Source of the DNA: Antilocapra americana
Taxonomy: Eukaryota; Chordata; Mammalia; Artiodactyla; Antilocapridae
Assembly: GCA_007570785.1 (NCBI GenBank)
Contig: ML664183.1
Coordinates: 17,057,412-17,121,411 of the forward strand
Length of the DNA stretch: 64,000 nt
Reading direction: 5' to 3'
Under the pieces are notes generated by a model. It was not told the origin of the DNA. It worked only from the letters and a program-made list of their open reading frames with translations, and did no database searches. Of this stretch, positions 56,786-64,000 are shown in pieces; position 1 is the first letter of the stretch; every line of letters begins with the position of its first letter. A program made the translations under genes and the position numbers.

Positions 56786-57739
56786 AGGGAAATGTTATTT
56801 CCAATAGAATGATAAACTGATAATACGAAATACTATGTGTCTGTGTCACTACTGACTTTGAAGAGCAAAAGGTACTAGATTTTTAGTCTCTAAAATTTTA
56901 TAATGGCCTTTGGTCAAAAGCCTTAAAGTTTTTTACTCACCTGAACTATTGCCAAATATAAAGGAATATATAGCTATACTCTTCCTGTATTTCAGTGATA
57001 TTCTTGATGTTGGTTGTCTACTTAAACAGCAATATTCTGGGGCCAGTGTAATGTTTTAAACAAAGTTCTTGTGCAATAAATGACAGCACTGTTCTGTTTG
57101 TTTTGCAACTTTCATTGACTTCACCAAAAAGAATTCTGATGAAACACTGAACTCATAGGTTACAGTCGGGCAGCCCACAGGCCTGATTTCACTTTATAAC
57201 ATTTATTGTTTGACTCACATGATAATTTTTCTAAGTTGAATTAGTCTTCTACACCAAAAAATCTGGAAACTTCACACAGAAATCTGAATTTCCAGTTTCT
57301 CTTGGATAATGAAAGGCACTGCCCTTCCACTCCCATTCCTCTGCACACATGTGTTTTGTAATGGCTGATTTAATTTTTTTCCATCTCTAGTCATCAATTG
57401 TCTCTGAGGAAGCATATATCAAGTTTCTAAGTCATAGTTACTCATGGCCTTGTGACAGGACATAAATTGCTTCAGAGTTGAATGAAACAAAAATCTCTTC
57501 CATAGGTGTTTAAAGCTTGTGATCATTTTCCTTTCAGGCTTTTATATTATAGGGAGGAAAATTATGGAGACAACATAAATTCTCCTTCACAAAATCAGGA
57601 GTCTTCATATTAACTTTTGGTCTTCTCTCAAAACAGACAACTCCCTAGTTTTAATTACTTACTACTAGAGGATTATATTTATCTAATACTATTCTGTAGT
57701 TTCATTATCAATTGTCATAAACCATTTTTAGTAAATAAA
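56786..57739. other. Non-coding, nothing recognised
   Basis: AT-rich, about 950 bases. Confidence 0.35.
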
Positions 57740-57970
57740 ATAAATATATAGTTATAATATAAATATAGTTAACAATACTGTATTTCATATTTGAATGTTG
57801 CTATGAGGGTATATCTTTAAATTTCTCATCAAAAGAAAAAAAGGTTTTGTAACTACATAAGGTGATGGGTGTTAAACTGTGGTGATCATTTTGCAATATA
57901 TACAAATATGGAATCATATGTTGTGCAATATAATGTTAATGTCAATTATATCTCATAAATTAAAAAAATA
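57740..57970 (+). mobile_element. L1 3' UTR relic
   Basis: 'taacaatactgtatttcata', 'gttttgtaactacataaggtg', 'gtggtgatcattttgcaat' and 'gtcaattatatctcataaatt' match old L1 3' UTR sequence in sense. Confidence 0.8.
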
Positions 57971-60721
57971 TCTTTTTACCTTGAAGTACTCTAAACAATT
58001 CTGGTTCTAATCTAAGGCCATCTGGTTGTCATCTTACTCTAATTGATGGCAGGAAGTTTATAATTTTGCCCTTTACCTTAATCAACCCAATGAAAGATGG
58101 CATTCTGTGTTATTAGTATTTCAATTCAGTTCCTTAAGACTCAGGAGGCTAAGGTATTGCACCGTCTTAGCCTCTGACTGCCTGAGGTAGACCATGGGCT
58201 ATGCTACCCAGATCCCTCTGAGGAATGAGTAGTTTATTCCCTCAGATGCTGAGAGTGCTGTTGGAAGATGTGTTCAGCTGTCAACTCTATTGAAACTGCC
58301 TTCCTCACAGCCCTGTCTTCTCCGAGGGCAGTCCACATCTGAAGAATTCTTTTTTGAGATATAAAATCCTGCCCCTCTTTTCCCAGTGTGGGATATCTAA
58401 AGGACCATTCCATCCCAAGGCTCCCGAGGCCTTCAGTGGGAATTCAGTTTCTGTTTAATCGTGCTTCCCTGCATCCTTCCACAGGTGTTCACCTCAAGCT
58501 CCCTTCAGGAACCCTTTGCACCCTAATTTCCATCTTGGAGCTGGCTTTGCAGAGGCCATCTTGTGAAACTGTTAGGAAGAGGCTGGCTATGAATGAGGGT
58601 AGTGTTTCAGAGAGGAAGCAAAGAAACTAGGAGAGTGGAAGCACAGGATTTCTATTTGGGAGATGAGGCAAGACAGCAAGTGGGGAAAGTTTCTGAAAGC
58701 CCAGCAGGAGAGTCTCCATTGACTCTCAACCGGAGCTCCCAGAGAGCAGAAACCAAGCACTACTGGTTATCCCTCTCCTGTTTCCTATTAAAGCGCTCAT
58801 GATCACAAAGAGAGAAGGTGACAAAGCCACACTAGTGTTACCAGCTAGGAATGCTCCCCAGCCATCTGCCAGATGGCAGGAAGGACGTTTTCAAAGCAAA
58901 GCCTGGAATGAGAAGCTAGGGGGATGTGACTTAGAGGGGTTCTAAGTAAGGAAAATTGAGATGGTGAATATGGGCAGAACTACAGACTGCTAGAGAGGAC
59001 TGCCCCCATGAGGTCAGGAGTCAATCCTGAAGATCAGAAGTCCTCTCTTGTAAGGACCAGGGTATCTATCCTTTAGAGTGAACAGATTCAGAATAAAAAG
59101 AAATCCGCAGGCTAACAAAGATGGGCTAGGTGGCTTGCCCATCCAGTCTCCAGTCTGAGATGCAAACAGAGGATTCTAACACTCACCGTTGCCCCATGAT
59201 TACAGGCATTCACCAGAGCTGAATACAGTTCTTCCTTTTCAAGGATAATCAATATTTAAAATGTGGTAAGGGAAGCCTATGAAACATTACATAACATAAA
59301 TGATAGAGAATTTGGCCCTTGAGGTTTTCAGAATAACATGTGTTTGGAAAATATTTCTACAGGAGACCTAATTGATTTTAGAAACCATCAGCTTTGCACT
59401 CTGAATAAGATTAAGGAAAACATGGATGTTTGAAATAAAAGATGAACTATGAAATAGATATGACAACAAACTGATTTTGTAAAACGGAGCTAGTTGAGAT
59501 GGAATCAGAAATCAAAAACTGTTATCAGATGGGACTATTGTTTTAAAAAAAAGTTAAAATACAGTCACATAATTAGTCACACACCGACAGAGAAGAAAAC
59601 TGAAGCAGTGATTTGGAGAATTAGCTTGAGAAGAAGGAAGCATCAGAAAAAGTAGTGAAGTAACCTTCTTTATTCTGAGTAATGTGATTTTCATATGTTT
59701 ATTTGTTCATTGTTTTCATCTGCTTTCTACCGAAAAGATCCACTGATTTGAAATTCAAAATTTCTTCTCACTGTGCTCTCACTCCCTTGATTTTATAACT
59801 ATCAATCAAAGGTCACTCTGTGGCATCTGTTTTCCTCACCATGCACAAAAGAGAATGTTGAACTGTTACCTTCGGAATGGCCCATCAGCAGTGCCATCCC
59901 CCTGGCTATCTATTATCTTAACTCTGTGATCTCTGGAAGGGAGTGGAGTAGAGATGGTTAGTCAAGACTGAAAAAAAGGAATATGGAAATGCTGAGAGTG
60001 AAAATGTTATCAATAGGTAGGACAGAGACTAGATAATAATTCCAGATAAAAATTATTCCTAAGATCCAAGGCAGAAAATACCATAAGCAATAAATTAACA
60101 AGAATAGATAATTAAAAATTAATTAATTAATAGAAAACTTTGCTGATATGAACATGTATCACAGTGCATGGAATTCAAGAGCCCATCATATACCCAAACA
60201 TGAAAGGTTAAGAAAAAAGTGAACACCTAGACATGTCCTATTAACATTTTCTTTAAGTTTTAAAAACTTTTGAAGTGTGCTACATATAGGAGAAAGACAT
60301 GACGTACAAGAAAAACTGTAAGCATAAAATGAGATGTATTCTTTACCTCTCATGGAGAGGTGAAATCATAGACAGGAAGGAGGGCTGTAGAAAGAACAAG
60401 GGTGTCAAAGTTTGAACTATTACAGCAATTGCTTGTCACGGCAAGTCCTGGATCTAGGAATACAGTTACACCCGCTATCACTGGTAGTTTCTCAGGCTTC
60501 TTTGAGCTGCTCACCCTTTCCCTCTGTACTCTGCTAAGAATGAAATGACCTTTCACCAATGCTGTTGTCAGCTAGTACAACTGTATCTTCACAATCAGGT
60601 TCAGTAAGGACCAGGCCACCATCAGGTTGACCATCCTGAACTCATCCGTCATCACCCCTTTGAGGCAAGTGAACTGTTGGATTATCTGTAGTGAGTTTTG
60701 TCTTCAGTTTGTGGCCATAAA
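57971..60721. other. Repeat-poor stretch, about 2.7 kb, no gene recognised
   Basis: Longest part of the window in which I recognise no transposon. Short frames (58388-58630, 58593-58802, 60350-60559) have no domain or coding support. It could hold regulatory or unannotated exonic sequence, but nothing in it says so directly. Confidence 0.4.
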
Positions 60722-61258
60722 CAAGCACACTAGCTTGCTATTGCTGCTATAACAAATTAGTACACACTTGGTGGCTTAAAACAACTCGACTTTATTATTT
60801 GACAGTTTTCTGGATGCTGGAAGTCTGAGATGGGTTTCACTGGGATAAATCAAGGTGCATGAGGGCTGCAGTCTCTTCTGGGGGCTCTAAGGGAGAATCT
60901 GTTTTCCTGCTCTTTCCAGCTTCTCAAGGCTGCCAGCATCCCTTGGAACATGGCCCCCTTTCACCTTCAAAACTAACTAACAGCAGTTGGCTGACCTTCA
61001 AAACTAACTAACAGCAGATTGCATCACTCTGACCTTCCCTTCTGCCTTCCTCTTCTACATTTAAGAACTCTTGTGATTATATTGAGCCCACCAGAATAAT
61101 CTAGGGTATACTCTCTCTCTTAAGGTCAATTTGTTGATAAACTTAGCTCTATCTGCTACCTTAATTCCCCTTTGCCATAAGACCAAATGGGTTTCAGGAA
61201 TTAGAACATAACCATCTTTGGAGTTCCACTATTCTTTCTATTACAACAGGCTTGTCTG
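60722..61258 (-). mobile_element. Ancient MaLR-like or related repeat
   Basis: 'ttgctgctataacaaattag', 'ttggtggcttaaaacaactcg', 'agggagaatctgttttcctg', 'cttgtgattatattgagccc', 'aattcccctttgccataag' follow a well-known mammalian repeat pattern in reverse. I am not sure of the family. A 31-base tandem duplication lies inside it. Confidence 0.6.
60963..61017. repeat. Two-copy tandem duplication, period 31
   Basis: The word ACCTTCAAAACTAACTAACA begins at 60963 and again at 60994, continuing CAGCAG in both. It lies in the old repeat at 60722-61258 and breaks its usual pattern. Confidence 0.9.
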
Positions 61259-61285
61259 ATTTTGCTTCTGGCTACCTTAACTATG

Positions 61286-61500
61286 GGGCTTCCCAGATGG
61301 CTCAGTGGTAAAGAAACTAACCGTCTGCCAATACAGGAGATGTGGGAGAGTCGGGTTCAATCCCTGGGTCAGGAAGATCCCCTGGAGGAGGAAACAGCAA
61401 CCCACCCCAGTATTCCCGCTTGAAAAATCCCATTGACAGAGGACAGGCCACAGCCCATGGGGTGGCAAAGAGCTGGACGTGACTCAGTGACTGAGCACAT
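61286..61500 (+). mobile_element. Bov-tA SINE
   Basis: GGGGCTTCCCAGATGGCTCAG, 'caggaagatcccctggagg', 'gtgactcagtgactgagcac'; several bases differ from the other copies. Confidence 0.92.
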
Positions 61501-61949
61501 ACACCTTAACTATGCATTAGCACTTCCAGAGAAGATTGGTTATATAAAACATGTAAATGTTAACACTCATTTACAAGAGTTTGATGAAGGAGGGGGCAAC
61601 ACATGGCTAAAATATACAACTAAGATTAAATCAGATAAAGCATGTGAAATCCTCTACCCCACACTCGACCCAGAGTCTTTTGATTAAGTGGAATCTGAAG
61701 TTGATACCCTAGGTCCTTTCAAAGCATGGCTCCTAGAGTTTGGTCCTTCATCCACATTTACATAGGAGTCACTATTTCACAAAATTCTCACTACTATCTT
61801 TCTCTTCTCCTCCCCCTCGTCCCCCAAATTTTGTTTATTTCTCCTTTGGATACATTAAGCATGGAAAGGCTTCCATGGACATTGTGTTTGTTTTATCGCT
61901 GTGGACCAAGAATCTGTATCTTGATCATCACTTTTCTGGATTTTCTTTT
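61501..61949. other. Non-coding, nothing recognised
   Basis: No supported gene or named repeat. Confidence 0.35.
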
Positions 61950-62158
61950 GTGCTTCTCTGGTGGTTCAGATGGTAAAGAATTGGTCTGCAATATGGGAGC
62001 TCCAAATTCAATCCTTGGGTTGGGAAGATCCCCTGGAGAAGGGAATGGCAATCCACTCCAGTATGATTGCCTGGAAAATTACATGGACAAAGCAGCCTGG
62101 TGGGCTACAGTCCATTGGGTTTCACAGTCAGACGCGACTGAGTGACTAACACACACAG
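61950..62158 (+). mobile_element. Bov-tA SINE
   Basis: GTGCTTCTCTGGTGGTTCAG, GGGAAGATCCCCTGGAGAAG, 'gacgcgactgagtgactaac' with an ACACACA end. Confidence 0.93.
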
Positions 62159-62189
62159 CAATGTATCAAAGTGGTTGTCTCTCTGTGGT

Positions 62190-62305
62190 CCTGTCAATAA
62201 AATGTTGTCAAACTTTTGCACTTTTGCCATCTGATAGATGAGAAGTGATACCAACATAGTTATAATTTTCATGTCTCTTATTTTGAATAAGCTTGACCAT
62301 CTTAT
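62190..62305 (-). mobile_element. Old L1 ORF2 fragment
   Basis: 'ttgccatctgatagatgagaa', 'tctcttattttgaataagc', 'ttgaccatcttatc' is the reversed L1 ORF2 end pattern. Confidence 0.65.
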
Positions 62306-62779
62306 CATGTTTAAGAGTCATGGAAAATGCATTTTAATTTCAATGTATTTGTTGCTTATGTAGTATTTTCTCACTTTTTAAAGTTGGAAAGAACAGGATG
62401 GTTATGATTAGGTATGAAACCAGTTTATACTGAGCCAAAGGTAATGGCCAATATGTTTCTTAGAGAAAGTTCTATGAAGCTTTACTTGAAATATTGCATG
62501 GAGGAAATTGTATCCATCAGATTTTAACATGAATTCATATAGTGAATTTCCTTACAGAATTCTATCCTCACCAGCGTGCTCTTCTTTAGCTATGTATCAG
62601 ATGCACATCAGAATTTTTTTGAAAAAGAAAAGAAATAGATGCTTTGACCCACTAATGGACATTTGGACCCAGAGACTCTGGTGTCCTGATAGGTTATGTT
62701 TTTTTGTTGTTGTTGTTTTCAGTTTCCTGAGTTTTTTTGTTTGTTTGAACTGAGAAGATGATTCTATGCAGAAGAATGT
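62306..62779. other. Non-coding with a (TTG)n run
   Basis: A (TTG)5-type run lies at about 62704-62718. Otherwise no gene or named repeat. Confidence 0.4.
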
Positions 62780-63080
62780 ACTTGTTCAATAATTATTTAT
62801 TGGGTGTCTTCCAGTTGCCAGGGAATGACCTGGCTGGCAGATACAAGGAATAGAACTGTGATGAAACCAGACACAGCCTCTGTCCTCAGAGACTGGAGAA
62901 ATATAAACCAAAGATATTGAATAGATTCACGTGAAGTATCAGCAGTGCTCTGAAAGGACAGGGGGTTGAGATAGAGTAACAGGAAGGAATGCTCTGGACA
63001 GCATGGTCAGGGATGATCTCCCTGACGAGGGAACACTCAAGCTGATTTGCAGAAGCAAAATGGGCTTTGGAGCCGTGTAC
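62780..63080 (-). mobile_element. Possible L2 relic
   Basis: 'tgttcaataattatttattggg' (split), 'cagacacagcctctgtcctc', and 'ggtcagggatgatctccctgac' resemble a reversed L2 pattern; diverged. Confidence 0.5.
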
Positions 63081-63233
63081 CTAAACTTTTAAGGGCTACT
63101 GGAAACATCTGAACAGAATTCACATAAAGTCTTTCACTCAGTGCCTGGTTCATAGTAAATGGTAGCTGCTATGATGATGATGCAAATGATTTTCTGCTCA
63201 GCCAGATCTCCTTCCTCTAAGGTCCATTTCTGA

Positions 63234-63432
63234 TTGTTGGTTGCTCAGTTGTGTCCAACTCTTTGCGACCCCATGGCCTGTAGCCTGCCAGGATTCATCT
63301 GTCCATGGAATTCTCCAGGCCAATATACTGGAAGTGGGTAGCCATTCCCTTCTCCAGGGGATCTTCCTGACCCAGGGATGAAACTCAGGTCTCCTGCACT
63401 GCAGGCAGATTCTTTACTGTCTGAGCCACCGA
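63234..63432 (-). mobile_element. Bov-tA/Bov-A SINE
   Basis: GTTGGTTGCTCAGTTGTGTCC to 'ttctttactgtctgagccacc'; full-length minus copy. Confidence 0.93.
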
Positions 63433-63479
63433 CTAAACTACTATTAAACCTTCCTTAGTGAATCCAGCCACATATTCTT

Positions 63480-63720
63480 TTACTCACCAAATGTTTACAG
63501 GACCTCTACTGTTTGTCAGGTACCATCCTCAACTCTGGGGATACACTGGTAAAGTCTACTCAGCCTTCACAAGAACATATGTTACAGGAGGAAACTCAAT
63601 TTCTCAATTTTATTTTATTTTCCAGACTTAGTAGGATTGCACACTCTTGGAGGGCACTGGACTTATCCTTTTTGGAGACCCTCCCCACAGTTCCTAACAC
63701 AAATTAAGTGTTCTGTAAAG
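63480..63720. mobile_element. Possible L2 pieces
   Basis: 'accaaatgtttacaggacctc' with 'ctctggggatacactggtaaa', then 'gcacactcttggagggcac' to 'acaaattaagtgttctgtaaa', resemble two L2-type ends. Low certainty. Confidence 0.4.
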
Positions 63721-64000
63721 TGCTAGACTCAGTGATCTTTTAACTGGTCCAATGTGCATCATCCTCTCAGTAGCCAAGGACTCTGAGACCTGTCAGCGCT
63801 ATTAGGAGAAAGAAGAGAATAAATGTAAAGTCTGACACATTAAGGACCTAAAAGCTATCTTTCTGCCTTGGGGAAAAGGCCAACATCTCCACCACTACAG
63901 ACTGCTGAAAAGTTTGAAGTGGTATGGTACCAAAACTCAGATCCTGCTGGCATGGCCTTTAAACAAGTGATTGTCTTAAATGTGTTGATTTTGTTACTGT
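63721..64000. other. Right-edge sequence, nothing recognised
   Basis: No supported gene or named repeat. Confidence 0.35.

Noticed and set aside
1..64000. CRISPR array, operon, prophage or bacterial-type system
   Set aside because: No regularly spaced short repeats, no clustered coding genes, and all repeats present are mammalian SINEs, LINEs, LTRs or microsatellites.

Overview
The window is mammalian, from a ruminant of the cattle/sheep/goat group (Bovidae or close relatives). The evidence is its repeats: many Bov-tA/Bov-A2 SINEs, CHR (tRNA-Glu-like) SINEs, BovB (RTE) LINEs with their ART2A-type 3' ends, and young bovine-type L1 3' ends, on a background of old mammalian MIR, L2, L3/CR1, L1M, MaLR-type LTR and mariner relics. 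There is no operon structure. No complete protein-coding gene, rRNA, tRNA or CRISPR array can be supported.

Layout. (1) About 480-1255 is a GC-rich, CpG-rich block with GGC and CTC triplet runs and a clear TATA motif (863-870, plus strand). It looks like a promoter and first exon. On the minus strand a short reading frame (ATG at 740, nine codons) runs into a GT splice-donor-like site at 713/712, so a gene may leave the left edge of the window. The product is not recognised. (2) 1.3-29.9 kb is non-coding DNA with scattered SINEs, several BovB pieces (one rearranged as by twin priming near 8.2 kb), an inverted duplication of a BovB 3' end (16.0/17.0 kb), and a young L1 inserted in BovB with a 14-bp target duplication (17.3-18.1 kb). 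(3) 29.9-33.3 kb is a nearly full-length but broken BovB on the minus strand with recognisable endonuclease and reverse-transcriptase segments. (4) 33.3-64 kb mixes SINEs, MaLR-like LTRs split by later insertions, a probable retroviral LTR (40.6-41.8 kb), a 1.3-kb old L1 (44.3-45.6 kb) and several repeat-poor stretches, the largest at 58.0-60.7 kb.

If the minus-strand start is real, nearly the whole window is the upstream intergenic side of that gene. If the TATA drives the plus strand, the window would instead be its first intron. The sequence alone does not decide this. Nearly all open reading frames from 1.3 kb onward are either transposon remnants or chance frames. I see no convincing new biological system. 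The most informative features are the transposon rearrangements and the promoter at the left edge.
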